Positions 10,645-20,150 of a stretch of 64,000 nt of DNA are shown one piece after another. Both the position numbers and the translations under genes were made by a program. The DNA is from Streptomyces sp. WP-1 (GTDB taxonomy: Bacteria > Actinomycetota > Actinomycetes > Streptomycetales > Streptomycetaceae). A model generated the notes under the pieces. The model saw only the letters and a program-made list of their open reading frames with translations. It was not told where the DNA came from and did no database searches. Numbering within the stretch: position 1 is the first letter of the stretch; each line of letters begins with the position of its first letter. The DNA lies in the NCBI RefSeq assembly GCF_030450125.1, contig NZ_CP123923.1, positions 3,782,001 through 3,846,000 of the forward strand, in the 5' to 3' direction.

Positions 10645-12462
10645 GTGGCGAGTGTTCCGTTTCAAGGGGGACCCGGCGCACCCCACATGGTGGTGTGCGG
10701 GGACGACGGGCTTGCGCACCGGCTGGCGGCCGAGTTGCGCGGGGTGTACGGCGAGCAGGTGACCCTCGTGGTGCCGCCTGCCGAGCGCGCGGCGAGGGGC
10801 CCGGTGGTCGGCCGGGCGCGGGCCGCGTCGGCGGCGCTGCTGGACCGGGTGGTCAACGCGGCGGTCGGCGGGCGGCCCGCCGTACCGGGCGCGGCGGCCA
10901 CCGCGGCCTCGCCGGTCGGCCAACCCGTTCTCGAAGCCGTGGAGTTGACCGAGGCGGTGCTCGCCGAGGCCGGGGTGGGGCGGGCCACCGCGCTCGCGCT
11001 GGTGCACGACGACGACGAGACCAACATCCGTGCCGCGCTCACCGCCCGCCGGCTCAACCCCCGGCTGCGGCTCGTACTGCGGCTCTACAACAGGCGGTTG
11101 GGCCAGCACATCGAGGAACTCCTTGACCAGGCGGCCGCGTTGGCGTACGACGGCGGGGGCGACGCCGGTGCGGAGGCGTCGACCACCGTGCTCTCCGACG
11201 CCGACACCGCCGCGCCGGCGCTGGCCGCGACCGCGCTCGCCGGGACCAGCAAGGTCGTGCAGACCGAGGGGCTGCTGCTGCGGGCGGTGGAACGGCCGCT
11301 GCCCGCCGACTCGGGCCTGCACACCCTCGCCCTGCTGTCGGTGAGCGATCCCGCCGGCGGGGAGCAGGAGCCCCGGCTGCTGCCGGCCGACGAGGAGGTG
11401 CGGGGCGCCGCCGGGCGGACGGCGATCGTGCTGGAGCAGGTGTCGACGGCGGGCGGCCCCGAGTCGGCGGCACGCGGGGCGGGAATCCTCCCCTGGCTCA
11501 ACTCGCTGTTCTCGCGGCGGCTGCGCTGGTCGCTGGCCGGTCTGGTCGGCTGTGTGCTCGCGCTGGCGATCGCCCTGTGGGCGGTGACCGGGATCCATCC
11601 GGTGCGGGCCTTCTACCTCACCCTGCTCGACATGTTCGCCATCGACGACCCGGCGGTCGGCGCGCCGCTCGGCCGCCAGCTGCTCCAACTCCTGTCCGCG
11701 CTGGTGGGATTGCTGCTGCTGCCGGTGCTGCTGGCCGCGGTCCTGGAGGCGCTGGGCACCTTCCGCACCGCCACCTCGCTGCGCAGGCCGCCGCGCGGGC
11801 TCGCCGGGCATGTGGTGCTGCTGGGGCTCGGCAAGATCGGCACCCGGGTGCTGACCCGGCTGCGGGAGCTGAACGTGCCCGTCGTCTGCGTCGAGTCCGA
11901 CCCCGAGGCGCGCGGGCTCGCCACGGCTCGGCGGCTGCGGGTGCCGGTGGTGCTCGGGGACGTCACCCAGGAGGGGGTGCTGGAGTCCGCGAAGATCAAC
12001 CGGGCACAGGCACTGCTCGCGGTGACCAGCGCGGACACCACGAACCTGGAGGCGGTGCTGTACGCGCGGACGGTACGGCCGGATCTGCGGGTGGTGCTGC
12101 GGCTGTACGACGACGACTTCGCCACCGCCGTCTACCGGACCCTGCGCGCCGCCTACCCGCACGCCCTGACCCGGAGCCGGAGCGTGACCCATCTGGCGGC
12201 GCCCGCCTTCGCCGGGGCGATGCTCGGCCGGCAGGTGCTCGGCGCGGTGGCGGTGGAGCGGCAGGTGCTGCTGTTCGCCGCCGTCGACGTGGACGGCCAT
12301 CCGATGCTGGAGGGCCGCACGGTGGACCAGGCGTTCCGCCCCGGCTCCTGGCGGGTCCTGGCGCTCGCGGGCCGCAGCGACACCCCCGCCGACCATGTGC
12401 TGGCGAAGGGGGACCGTGTGGTGGTCGCCGTCACCCGCAGGGGCCTGGCCGCCCTGCGCTGA
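10645..12462 (+). CDS. membrane protein with two NAD-binding TrkA-N (RCK-like) domains
   Basis: The protein has one Rossmann-type domain near its start (MVVCGDDGLAHRLAAEL), two membrane helices in the middle (RWSLAGLVGCVLALAIALW and LLQLLSALVGLLLLPVLLAA) and a second, canonical TrkA-N domain after them (HVVLLGLGKIGTRVLTRL, then an Asp-containing VVCVESDPEA strand). This is the layout of RCK-gated K+ channels, but the loop between the helices (FYLTLLDMFAIDDP) has no TVGYGD selectivity filter, so pore function is doubtful. It could sense nucleotides or assist another transporter. GTG 10645 was chosen; ATG 10687 is an alternative, and neither has an ideal ribosome site. It converges on the S9 peptidase gene. 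Confidence 0.8.
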   Translation: MASVPFQGGPGAPHMVVCGDDGLAHRLAAELRGVYGEQVTLVVPPAERAARGPVVGRARAASAALLDRVVNAAVGGRPAVPGAAATAASPVGQPVLEAVELTEAVLAEAGVGRATALALVHDDDETNIRAALTARRLNPRLRLVLRLYNRRLGQHIEELLDQAAALAYDGGGDAGAEASTTVLSDADTAAPALAATALAGTSKVVQTEGLLLRAVERPLPADSGLHTLALLSVSDPAGGEQEPRLLPADEEVRGAAGRTAIVLEQVSTAGGPESAARGAGILPWLNSLFSRRLRWSLAGLVGCVLALAIALWAVTGIHPVRAFYLTLLDMFAIDDPAVGAPLGRQLLQLLSALVGLLLLPVLLAAVLEALGTFRTATSLRRPPRGLAGHVVLLGLGKIGTRVLTRLRELNVPVVCVESDPEARGLATARRLRVPVVLGDVTQEGVLESAKINRAQALLAVTSADTTNLEAVLYARTVRPDLRVVLRLYDDDFATAVYRTLRAAYPHALTRSRSVTHLAAPAFAGAMLGRQVLGAVAVERQVLLFAAVDVDGHPMLEGRTVDQAFRPGSWRVLALAGRSDTPADHVLAKGDRVVVAVTRRGLAALR

Positions 12463-12485
12463 CCCTCCGGCGGGCTGCCGGAGGG
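12463..12485. terminator. bidirectional hairpin between convergent genes
   Basis: CCCTCCGGC (12463-12471) pairs perfectly with GCCGGAGGG (12477-12485) over a five-base loop. It begins immediately after the stop of the upstream gene and lies 23 bases before the S9 peptidase stop on the other strand. Confidence 0.7.
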
Positions 12486-12508
12486 GAGCGCGCGGGTCCA
12501 GCGGACGG

Positions 12509-14344
12509 CTACGCCGGGAGGTGCCGCTCGGCGAAGTCCAGCTCCAGCGCCACCTGCTTGATGCGCTCGTCGACGACCAGCGAGCCGTGCCCGGCGTCGT
12601 AGCGGTACACCTCGTGGGTGGCGCCGAGGGCCTGGAGGCGGTGGATGTAGTTGTCGATCTGGCGGATGGGGCAGCGGGGGTCGTTGACCCCGGCCGAGAT
12701 GTAGACCGGGGCCTTGACCTGGTCGACGTAGGTGAGCGGGGAGGACGCCTCGAAGCGCTCCGGGACCTCCTCGGGGGTGCCGCCGAGGAGGGTGCGGTCC
12801 ATGGCCTTCAGGGCCTCCATCTCGTCGTGGTACGCCGTGACGTAGTCCGCGACCGGGACGACCGCGATGCCGACCGTCCACGCCTGTGGCTGGGTGCCGA
12901 TGCCGAGCAGGGTCAGATAGCCGCCCCAGGAGCCGCCGGTGAGGACCAGCCGGTCGGGGTCGGCGAGGCCCGAGGAGACCGCCCAGTCGCGGACCGCCGC
13001 CACGTCCTCCAGCTCGATCAGGCCGACCCGGTGCTTGAGGGCGTCGGTCCAGGCGCGGCCGTACCCGGTGGAGCCGCGGTAGTTGACGCGGACCACCGCG
13101 TACCCGTGGTCGACCCAGGCGGCCGGGCCCGAGGCGAAGGAGTCGCTGTCGTGCCAGGTCGGGCCGCCGTGCAGGTCGAAGACGGTGGGCAGGGGGCCGG
13201 TCGCGCCCGCGGGCTTCTGGATCAGGGCGTGGATACGGCCGCCGGGGCCCTCCACCCACACGTCCTCCACCGGCACCGACGGGGGGCACTTCATGCCGGG
13301 CGGGTCCAGGACCACACCGCCGGAGGTGGACCGCACCACCGAGGGCTCGGCGGAGGAGGACCACAGGTACTCCACGCTGCCGTCCGGGCGCGCGGTCGCC
13401 CCGGAGACGGTGCCGGGCGGCGTGGGGACACCGGTCAGCTCGCGGCTCGCCAGGTCGTACCGGAACAGCTCGCTGCGGGCCTCGAAGCTGTGGGCGATCA
13501 GCAGGCCCGAGCCGTCCGGGTACCACTCGGCGCTGACGTCGCCGGGCAGCTCCAGGGCGAGGTCCGTCTCCTCGCCCGTGGCCACGTCCCACACCAGCGG
13601 CTCCCAGCGGCCCCGGCGCTGGTGCCCGATGAGCAGCCGGGTGTCGCCGTCGACCGGGGCGAAGCCCAGCACCTCCAGGCCCAGCTCCTCGGCGCCGCCC
13701 TTGGTGTCGTCCAGCTCGGCGACCGTCGAGCCGTCCGGGCGCAGCACGCGCAGCGCGGCGTGCATGGCGTCGCCGTGCTCGGTGTGCTCGATGGCGATCA
13801 GGGAGCCGTCGCGGGAGAGGTCGCCGACGCCCGCGGACTCGCGGTGCCGGTAGATCTCCACCGGGTCCGCGCCGGCGCGGGCCAGATGGATCGTCGTACC
13901 GTCCTCGTCCGTGGAGCGGCCGACGACCGCGGTGCCGCCGTCGCGGGCCAGGGCGAGGCCGGCCGGGTAGGAGGGGGCGAGGCCGGGGACGGCCGGCTCG
14001 TCGGCGCCGCCGGTGAAGGACTGGCGGCGCCAGATGCCGAACTCGTCGCCGTCCTTGTCGTCGAACCACCAGATCCAGGCGCCGTCCGGGGAGAGCGTGC
14101 CGTCCGTCGTGCCGTTCGGCCGGTCGGTGGCCTGGCGCTGCTCGCCCGTGGCGCGGTTCCACGCGTACAGCTCGTACGTCCCCGTCGCGTTCGACACGAA
14201 CAGGGAGCGGTCCGGTGCGTCCTCGGCCCAGTCGGGCAGGGACACCCGCGGCGCCCGGAAGCGCTTCTCCCAGTCCGGCATGTCCGCGCTGCCCGGCGCC
14301 TGCGGTGCGCTCGGCGTCGTGCTCTCAGTCTTGGCCCCAGTCAT
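12509..14344 (-). CDS. S9-family prolyl-oligopeptidase-like serine peptidase
   Basis: The 611-residue cytoplasmic protein has an N-terminal beta-propeller region of repeated WxP/D-rich blades (for example SPDGAWIWWFDD, DGSLIAIEHTEHG) and a C-terminal alpha/beta-hydrolase domain. The nucleophile is in GGSWGGY, the oxyanion region is HGGPTWHD, and the catalytic His is in YDAGHGS. This is the acylaminoacyl-peptidase/dipeptidyl-peptidase type that trims short peptides. No signal peptide is present. ATG 14344 begins MTGAKTESTTPSAPQ. The gene is divergent from the SURF1 gene and convergent with the RCK-like gene; nothing nearby indicates a specific substrate. Confidence 0.9.
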   Translation of the reverse strand: MTGAKTESTTPSAPQAPGSADMPDWEKRFRAPRVSLPDWAEDAPDRSLFVSNATGTYELYAWNRATGEQRQATDRPNGTTDGTLSPDGAWIWWFDDKDGDEFGIWRRQSFTGGADEPAVPGLAPSYPAGLALARDGGTAVVGRSTDEDGTTIHLARAGADPVEIYRHRESAGVGDLSRDGSLIAIEHTEHGDAMHAALRVLRPDGSTVAELDDTKGGAEELGLEVLGFAPVDGDTRLLIGHQRRGRWEPLVWDVATGEETDLALELPGDVSAEWYPDGSGLLIAHSFEARSELFRYDLASRELTGVPTPPGTVSGATARPDGSVEYLWSSSAEPSVVRSTSGGVVLDPPGMKCPPSVPVEDVWVEGPGGRIHALIQKPAGATGPLPTVFDLHGGPTWHDSDSFASGPAAWVDHGYAVVRVNYRGSTGYGRAWTDALKHRVGLIELEDVAAVRDWAVSSGLADPDRLVLTGGSWGGYLTLLGIGTQPQAWTVGIAVVPVADYVTAYHDEMEALKAMDRTLLGGTPEEVPERFEASSPLTYVDQVKAPVYISAGVNDPRCPIRQIDNYIHRLQALGATHEVYRYDAGHGSLVVDERIKQVALELDFAERHLPA

Positions 14345-14490
14345 GCGCCCATACTGCCTGGCCGCGGCGACAATTGTGCGGCGGGTGAGCGCAGCCTGTG
14401 GATAACTTTCCCGCCATCCGCTCCCGCCCCGGGCCCGCGAGGGCGCACCCGCGGGCGGGGCGGCGGGGCGGGCGCCGTACCGTGGGGGGC

Positions 14491-15282
14491 GTGTACCGGT
14501 TTCTGCTGACTCCGCGCTGGTGGGGCATCAACGTCTTCGTGCTGCTCGCCATCCCCTTCTGCATCTTCATGGGGTCCTGGCAGCTGAGCCGGTTCGAGGG
14601 GCGGGTGCACGAGGAACACGCCGCGAACCGGCAGGCCGCGTCCGACGCCACGCAGGCGGCGCGACCGCTGGAGTCGATGCTGCCGGTGAACAAGGCGACG
14701 TCCGGGCGGCGGGTGTCCGCGCACGGGCGGTACGGGACGCAGCTGCTCGTGCCCGGCCGGCAGCTGGACGACAAGAACGGGTTCTACGTCCTGACGCTGC
14801 TGCGGACCGACGGCGGGAAGTCGCTTCCCGTGGTGCGGGGGTGGCTGCCCGGGGCGGCGTCCGCGGCGAAGGCGCCGGCGGCGCCGCGCGGTGAGGTGAC
14901 GGTCGTCGGCGCGTTGCAGGCGTCCGAGACGCCGGGGGACAACGGGGTCAGCGCGCAGGGCGGGCTGCCCGCGGGGCAGACGGCGGCGATCAGTTCGGCG
15001 GCGTTGGTCAACCTGGTGCCGGACCGGTTGTACGACGCGTGGGTGACGCTGGACAAGGCGGATGCCGGGATGAAGGCGGTGCCGGCGACGGCGCCGGACG
15101 GTACGGGGCTCGATCTGAAGGCGTTCCAGAACCTCGGGTACACCGGCGAGTGGTTCGTCTTCGCCGGGTTCACGGTGTTCATGTGGTTCCGGTTGCTGCG
15201 GCGGGAGGTCGAGGCCGCGCGGGACGCTGCGCTGGGCTTGGCACCGGAGGAGACCGTGCCGGTCACGGTGTCGAGCAGCTGA
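14491..15282 (+). CDS. SURF1-family oxidase assembly protein
   Basis: SURF1 proteins help insert heme a into cytochrome c oxidase subunit I. The 263-residue product has the expected topology: one N-terminal membrane helix (INVFVLLAIPFCIFMGSWQL, residues about 14-33, with the family GxWQLxRxxxK-like motif reading GSWQLSRFEGR), a large extracytoplasmic domain (GRYGTQLLVPGR, VVRGWLPG) and a C-terminal helix (WFVFAGFTVFMWFRLL). The start is GTG 14491 directly after GTGGGGGGC. It is the only other oxidase-related gene near ctaD in this window, about 8 kb away, so a shared role is possible but not shown. Confidence 0.88.
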   Translation: MYRFLLTPRWWGINVFVLLAIPFCIFMGSWQLSRFEGRVHEEHAANRQAASDATQAARPLESMLPVNKATSGRRVSAHGRYGTQLLVPGRQLDDKNGFYVLTLLRTDGGKSLPVVRGWLPGAASAAKAPAAPRGEVTVVGALQASETPGDNGVSAQGGLPAGQTAAISSAALVNLVPDRLYDAWVTLDKADAGMKAVPATAPDGTGLDLKAFQNLGYTGEWFVFAGFTVFMWFRLLRREVEAARDAALGLAPEETVPVTVSSS

Positions 15283-15368
15283 CCGGTACCGCGGCCGGCC
15301 GGGGGTGGGTCACGCTCACCGGCGCCGGCCGGGTGCCTCCCCCAGAGGGGGTACCTCCAGCGCCCGCC

Positions 15369-15388
15369 CGTGCCGCCCCAGCGGCACG
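15369..15388. terminator. bidirectional hairpin between convergent genes
   Basis: CGTGCCGC (15369-15376) pairs with GCGGCACG (15381-15388) over a four-base loop. It lies between the SURF1 stop at 15282 and the stop at 15426 on the opposite strand. Confidence 0.55.
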
Positions 15389-15425
15389 ACTGCCCGCAGT
15401 GAAGGCGGCCCCATGTCCGCCCCTC

Positions 15426-16565
15426 CTACGAATCCGCCAGGACCCCCGTGTAATACACCGTCCCCGCGCACTCCCCCGGCACCTTCGTCGAAGTCGCCGG
15501 GCCGCCGGAGGCCGCGGTGTGGGTGATCACGACGCTGCCGTCGGCCGTGGTGTCGCCCGTGCCCAGTTGGGGGGCGGTGCCGGCGGAGCTGCCGGTGTCG
15601 GCCGCCGGGCCGTCGCTCGGGGTGGGGGACGGGTCCGGGGTCGCGCCGCCGTCCGTACCGCCGTCCGTGCCGCCCGTGGTGGGACACGCCTCGGAGGGGA
15701 CGAAGGCGAACTTCTCCTGGTAGGCGGCACCGGGCTGCAGGACCAGGCCCGTGGCCTCCTGGGCGGGGTCGGGCAGACCCGTCGCCGCGTCGCCCGCCGC
15801 ATGCCGTACGACGGCGATCTTCGCGGGGTCCGCCGCGCCCAGCGCGCTCGCGCCCACCGTGCCCGCGCCGCTCACCGCGCAGGACCCGGAGGAGGTGTTG
15901 GTGACGCGGAACGCGCCGTAGACGATTCCCGTGGAGTCCGGCGCCGCCGCGCTGCCCGTGGCCGAGCCCAGCTGGGCCGGCGTACACACCGGGACGCCCG
16001 CGGCCAGGGTGGCGGAGGGGTTCGCGCCACCGGGGGCACCGGCCCCGGCCGCGCCCCCGCTGTCCTTGTCCCCCGGCTTCCCGGGCCCCGTGCCCGGCTG
16101 GACCGGGTTGCCGTCCGTGCCCCTGCCGCCGACCGCCGGGCCGCCCCTGTCCTTGTCGTGCCCGGCGCCGGACCGCGCCTGTGAGGACTGGCCGGCCATC
16201 GCGGTGTCCGGGTCGGAGCCGCCGGAGTCGGAGACATGCACCAGCGCCGGGATCGCCGTACCGAAGAACAGGGCCGCCGCCGCCATGCCCACGGCCGCCT
16301 GCCGCTTGCGGGCCCGGCGCGCGGGGACCGCCCGGCGCAGCCGCTCCAGCGTGCCCGCGCCCGGTTCGATGCCGTCGACCGCGGAGTGCAGCAGCCGCCG
16401 CACCGCCGCCTCGTCCGAGCCGAGCCCGCCGAGCGTCCGGGCGAGCCACTCGCCCTCCGCCCCCGGACCGGTGCCTTCGCGGGCGGAGCCGAGGAAGTCG
16501 GCGCTCTCCCGGTCGCGTTCGGGTTCGAGCCCCTCGGTGCTCCTGTCGTCGGGGCGGTGGTTCAC
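15426..16565 (-). CDS. single-pass membrane protein next to an ECF sigma factor, possible regulator
   Basis: The 379-residue protein has a cytoplasmic part of about 90 residues (with LLHSAVDGIEPGAGTLERL and an RRARKRQ stop-transfer patch), one membrane helix (AVGMAAAALFFGTAIPALV) and a long extracytoplasmic region. The latter includes a Gly/Asp/Pro-rich linker and a folded domain of about 180 residues (VYGAFRVTNTSSGSCAVSG), itself interrupted by a TDGGTDGG and Pro/Ser-rich insert. Its stop lies downstream of the sigma gene by 58 bases, so the two are probably co-transcribed. The topology suits an anti-sigma factor, yet no zinc anti-sigma HxxxCxxC motif is visible, so that role is an inference. 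Confidence 0.75.
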   Translation of the reverse strand: MNHRPDDRSTEGLEPERDRESADFLGSAREGTGPGAEGEWLARTLGGLGSDEAAVRRLLHSAVDGIEPGAGTLERLRRAVPARRARKRQAAVGMAAAALFFGTAIPALVHVSDSGGSDPDTAMAGQSSQARSGAGHDKDRGGPAVGGRGTDGNPVQPGTGPGKPGDKDSGGAAGAGAPGGANPSATLAAGVPVCTPAQLGSATGSAAAPDSTGIVYGAFRVTNTSSGSCAVSGAGTVGASALGAADPAKIAVVRHAAGDAATGLPDPAQEATGLVLQPGAAYQEKFAFVPSEACPTTGGTDGGTDGGATPDPSPTPSDGPAADTGSSAGTAPQLGTGDTTADGSVVITHTAASGGPATSTKVPGECAGTVYYTGVLADS

Positions 16566-16623
16566 AGTTTCGTTCCCAGCGTGCGGTGAGGTGTGGTCGG
16601 GGCGGTGCGGTGCGGGTGCCCGG

Positions 16624-17301
16624 TCATGTCGTCGCCTCCATGGCCACCCGCAGCGCGGCGATGCCGCGCGAGCCGTACGCCTTCACCGAGCCCAGGGAGA
16701 TGCCGAGCGTCTCGGCGACCTGGGCCTCGGTCATGTCCGCGAAGTAGCGCAGGACCAGGACCTCACGCTGGCGGCGCTGGAGCCCCTTCATCGCCTTGAT
16801 GAGGTCGCGGCGCTCCAGCTGGTCGTACGCGCCCTCCTCCGCGCTCGCCATGTCCGGCATCGGCTTGGCGAGCAGCTTGAGGCCGAGGATGCGGCGGCGC
16901 AGCGTGGAGCGGGAGAGATTGACGACCGTCTGCCGGAGATAGGCGAGGGTCTTCTGCGGGTCGCGGACGCGTTTGCGCGCCGAGTGGACCCGTATGAAGG
17001 CCTCCTGGACGACGTCCTCGCAGGAGGCGGTGTCGTCGAGCAGGAGGGCGGCGAGACCGAGCAGCGAGCGGTAGTGCGCCCGGTAGGTCTCGGTCAGGTG
17101 GTCCACGGTGGTGCCGGTGACGGCCTCCGCGGCCGTGGTGTCGTCGGCGCCGTCACGCTGACCGGGTATGCGGGCGGGCCGCGCGGCTGGCATGGGCGCG
17201 ATCACCGGCATGCCGCCGGGCGTGCGGGGGCGCAACGCCGCACGCGGCGGCCGAAGGGCCGCGGTGCCGCGTCCCCCTGTGAGTTCCAGTACCTCTGCCA
17301 C
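16624..17301 (-). CDS. ECF-type RNA polymerase sigma factor
   Basis: The 225-residue protein carries sigma region 2 (YRSLLGLAALLLDDTASCEDVVQEAF, quoted in part: DDTASCEDVVQEAFIRVH) and sigma region 4 with its helix-turn-helix (MTEAQVAETLGISLGSVKAY), separated by a basic linker. It is of the SigE-like group that lacks region 3. About 60 residues precede region 2, longer than usual; the GTG at 17301 has only a weak ribosome site, so an internal start such as the Met at residue 31 is possible. It directs RNA polymerase to a small regulon, likely in response to an envelope or extracellular signal passed by the membrane protein encoded downstream. Target promoters are not identifiable here. Confidence 0.9.
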   Translation of the reverse strand: MAEVLELTGGRGTAALRPPRAALRPRTPGGMPVIAPMPAARPARIPGQRDGADDTTAAEAVTGTTVDHLTETYRAHYRSLLGLAALLLDDTASCEDVVQEAFIRVHSARKRVRDPQKTLAYLRQTVVNLSRSTLRRRILGLKLLAKPMPDMASAEEGAYDQLERRDLIKAMKGLQRRQREVLVLRYFADMTEAQVAETLGISLGSVKAYGSRGIAALRVAMEATT

Positions 17302-17483
17302 GCCTGTTGGACACGTCTGCCCCCGCCAGGGTTGTACGCGCCGGGCGTCACATGTGCGACAGCCGGCGGTGCCTCAAGTGCCGTCATGCGTCCCGCTCTT
17401 CCCCTATGTCCGATGTGGACGGGCATCCCCTCGCCCGGTCCGCTCATGACGCCCCCACGCCCCGAAGAGTGACCGCAAAGACG

Positions 17484-17519
17484 CTCCCCGCCCTCCGCGT
17501 GGTTGCGGAGGGCGGGGAG
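17484..17519 (-). terminator. strong hairpin terminator of the ask-asd operon
   Basis: Fifteen-base-pair perfect arms (17484-17498 with 17505-17519) and a GTGGTT loop lie 95 bases beyond the asd stop. It also insulates the sigma factor gene that starts at 17301; the rest of the 313-base gap shows no gene. Confidence 0.75.
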
Positions 17520-17614
17520 GCACATCTTCTGTCGCCGAGAGGGCCGGCTCAAGCGGTTTGGACCATGCCGCCGGACACGCTTCGCACACAGATCCTACAA
17601 AGCGGCCACACGGT

Positions 17615-18670
17615 TCACCCGGCGGACTCCTGGGCGACCAGCTCCGCGATCTGTACGAGGTTCAATGCGGCGCCTTTGCGCATATTGTCGCCGCAGACGA
17701 AGAGTTCGAGGGCGGTCGGGTCGTCCAGGGACTGCCGCAGCCGCCCCACCCAGGCGGGGTCGGTGCCCACCACGTCGGCGGGGGTGGGGAACTCGCCGGC
17801 CGCCGGATCGTCGCACAGCACCACGCCGGGCGCGGTGGCGAGGATCTCGCGGGCGCCGTCCACCCCGGCCGCCCCCTGGAAACGGGCGTGGACCGTGAGG
17901 GAGTGGGTGGTGACCACCGGCACCCGGACACAGGTGACGGCGACCGGCAGGCCGGGCAGCGAGAGGATCCGGCGGGTCTCGTCGCGCACCCGCAGCTCCG
18001 CCGAGGACCAGCCGTCCTCGGCCGCGGTGCCGGCCCACGGGACGACGTTCAGCGCGACCGGCTCCGGGAACGGGCCGGTGGCGTCGCCCACGAGGCGTCG
18101 TACGTCCCCCGGCGCGGTGCCCAGTTCGGTGCCGGCGACCTGGGACAGCTGGGCGCGCAGCGCCTCCACCCCGGCCCGGCCGGCCTCGCTCACCGCCTGA
18201 TAGGTGGAGACCACCAGCTCGCGCAGCCCGTACTCGGCGTGCAGCGCGCCGAGGGCGACGATCATCGTGAGGGTGGTGGCGCCGGGGTTGGCGATGATGC
18301 CGCGCGGGCGGTTGTGCGCCCGGTGGGCGTTGACCTCGGGCACCACCAGGGGGACGTCCGGATCGGCGCGGAAGGCGCCGGAGTTGTCCACGACCACCGC
18401 GCCGGCCGCGGCGGCACGGGGCGCCCACTCGGCGGCGACCGGCTCCGGCACGTCGAACAGGGCGATGTCCACCCCGTCGAAGGAGTCCTCGGTCAGGGCC
18501 GAGACCTCGGCCTCCGCCCCGCGCACGGCCAGCTTGCGGCCCACCGGGCGGGGGGAGGCGAACAGACGGATCTCGCCCCAGATGTCCTTGCGCTGGGAAA
18601 GGATCTGGAGCATGACCCGGCCGACCACTCCGGTCGCTCCCACGACCGCGAGCGTCGGCTTGGCGTTCAT
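17615..18670 (-). CDS. asd: aspartate-semialdehyde dehydrogenase homologue lacking the catalytic cysteine
   Basis: Asd reduces aspartyl phosphate to aspartate semialdehyde for lysine, diaminopimelate, methionine and threonine. The 351-residue protein has the NADP-binding VGATGVVG at 10-17, Gln158 in STYQAVS, the substrate Arg in CVRVPV and the catalytic His region TTHSLTV. However, the active-site motif that normally reads NPNCTT is NPGATT at 128-133, so the nucleophilic Cys is Ala131, and the usual SGAG reads SEAG at 161-164. The codons are clean GGC GCC, and the frame is intact, so this is not a simple sequencing slip. It overlaps the aspartate kinase gene by ATGA. It is probably catalytically dead or has a new role, with a second asd elsewhere. 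Confidence 0.85.
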   Translation of the reverse strand: MNAKPTLAVVGATGVVGRVMLQILSQRKDIWGEIRLFASPRPVGRKLAVRGAEAEVSALTEDSFDGVDIALFDVPEPVAAEWAPRAAAAGAVVVDNSGAFRADPDVPLVVPEVNAHRAHNRPRGIIANPGATTLTMIVALGALHAEYGLRELVVSTYQAVSEAGRAGVEALRAQLSQVAGTELGTAPGDVRRLVGDATGPFPEPVALNVVPWAGTAAEDGWSSAELRVRDETRRILSLPGLPVAVTCVRVPVVTTHSLTVHARFQGAAGVDGAREILATAPGVVLCDDPAAGEFPTPADVVGTDPAWVGRLRQSLDDPTALELFVCGDNMRKGAALNLVQIAELVAQESAG

Positions 18671-19938
18671 CGGCCGGTGCCTCCGTAGACGACGGCCTCG
18701 TCGGTGTCGGAGTCGAGCCCGAAGGCGGTGTGCACGGCGCGCACGGCCTCCGCCACATCGTCCTTGCGGGTGACGACCGAGATACGGATCTCGGAGGTCG
18801 AGATCAGCTCGATGTTCACGCCCGCGTCGGACAGCGCCTCGAAGAAGGCGGCGGTGACGCCCGGGTTGGTCTTCATACCGGCGCCGACCAGGGAGATCTT
18901 GCCGATCTGGTCGTCGTAGCGCAGCGAGTCGAAGCCGATGCCGCCGCGGGACTTCTCCAGGGCGTCGATGGCCTTGCGGCCCTCGGTCTTCGGCAGCGTG
19001 AAGGAGATGTCCGTCAGGCCCGTGGAGGCGGCGGACACGTTCTGCACGACCATGTCGATGTTGATCTGCGCGTCGGCGATGGCCCGGAAGATCGCGGCGG
19101 CCTCACCCGGCTTGTCCGGCACACCGACGACCGTGATCTTGGCCTCGGAGGTGTCGTGCGCGACACCGGAGATGATGGCCTGCTCCACCTTCTTGTCCCC
19201 AATCGGCTCACTGCTGACCCACGTGCCCTGCAACCCGCTGAAGCTGGAGCGTACGTGGATCGGGATGTTGTAGCGGCGGGCGTACTCCACACAGCGGTGG
19301 AGCAGCACCTTGGAACCGGAGGCCGCGAGTTCCAGCATGTCCTCGAAGGAGATCCAGTCGATCTTCTTCGCCTTCTTCACCACGCGCGGGTCGGCGGTGA
19401 ACACACCGTCGACGTCGGTGTAGATCTCGCAGACCTCGGCGTCGAGGGCGGCGGCGAGGGCCACGGCGGTGGTGTCCGAGCCACCGCGGCCGAGCGTGGT
19501 GATGTCCTTCTTGTCGGCGCTCACGCCCTGGAAACCGGCGACGATCGCGATGTTGCCCTCGTCCAGCGCGGTCCGGATGCGGCCCGGCGTGACATCGATG
19601 ATCCGGGCCTTGTTGTGGACCGAGTCGGTGATGACGCCGGCCTGGCTGCCGGTGAAGGACTGGGCCTCGTGGCCCAGGTTTTTGATCGCCATGGCCAGCA
19701 GCGCCATGGAGATCCGCTCTCCGGCGGTCAGCAGCATGTCGAATTCGCGCCCGGCAGGCATCGGAGAGACCTGCGCGGCGAGATCGATCAACTCGTCCGT
19801 CGTGTCGCCCATCGCGGAAACGACGACGACAACCTGGTTGCCGTTCTTCTTCGCTTCCACGATCCGCTTGGCGACGCGCTTGATGCCCTCGGCATCGGCT
19901 ACGGAGGAGCCTCCGTACTTCTGCACGACAAGGCCCAC
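18667..19938 (-). CDS. lysC: aspartate kinase
   Basis: This enzyme phosphorylates aspartate, the committed step to lysine, diaminopimelate, threonine and methionine. The 423-residue protein starts at GTG 19938 after GAGGAGCG and has the kinase motif KYGGSS at residues 7-12, the catalytic [11 protein letters not shown] segment and two C-terminal ACT domains ([17 protein letters not shown] and [19 protein letters not shown]) that bind feedback-inhibiting amino acids. As in other actinobacterial ask genes, the ACT part may also be made separately from an internal start as a beta subunit; I did not identify that start with confidence. It overlaps asd by four bases, and a strong terminator follows asd. 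Confidence 0.97.
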   Translation of the reverse strand: MGLVVQKYGGSSVADAEGIKRVAKRIVEAKKNGNQVVVVVSAMGDTTDELIDLAAQVSPMPAGREFDMLLTAGERISMALLAMAIKNLGHEAQSFTGSQAGVITDSVHNKARIIDVTPGRIRTALDEGNIAIVAGFQGVSADKKDITTLGRGGSDTTAVALAAALDAEVCEIYTDVDGVFTADPRVVKKAKKIDWISFEDMLELAASGSKVLLHRCVEYARRYNIPIHVRSSFSGLQGTWVSSEPIGDKKVEQAIISGVAHDTSEAKITVVGVPDKPGEAAAIFRAIADAQINIDMVVQNVSAASTGLTDISFTLPKTEGRKAIDALEKSRGGIGFDSLRYDDQIGKISLVGAGMKTNPGVTAAFFEALSDAGVNIELISTSEIRISVVTRKDDVAEAVRAVHTAFGLDSDTDEAVVYGGTGR

Positions 19939-20150
19939 GTGCGCTCCTCGCTCGGTTCGTTTGTGTCGGCTCAGTTTAACGAGCGCCCGAAATCCACCAC
20001 CCTGCTCCCGCATGGTGAGACATCGGCCCGAGGGACCCCGGACGCCCGCTTCCGGTTGGCCTCCTGCCCGCCCGGGACCGGCCCACGCGGAACGTGCCCC
20101 GGGTCACATCCGCGGCCGTACGCCCCGACGCCCCGACGACGGCTACGGCG

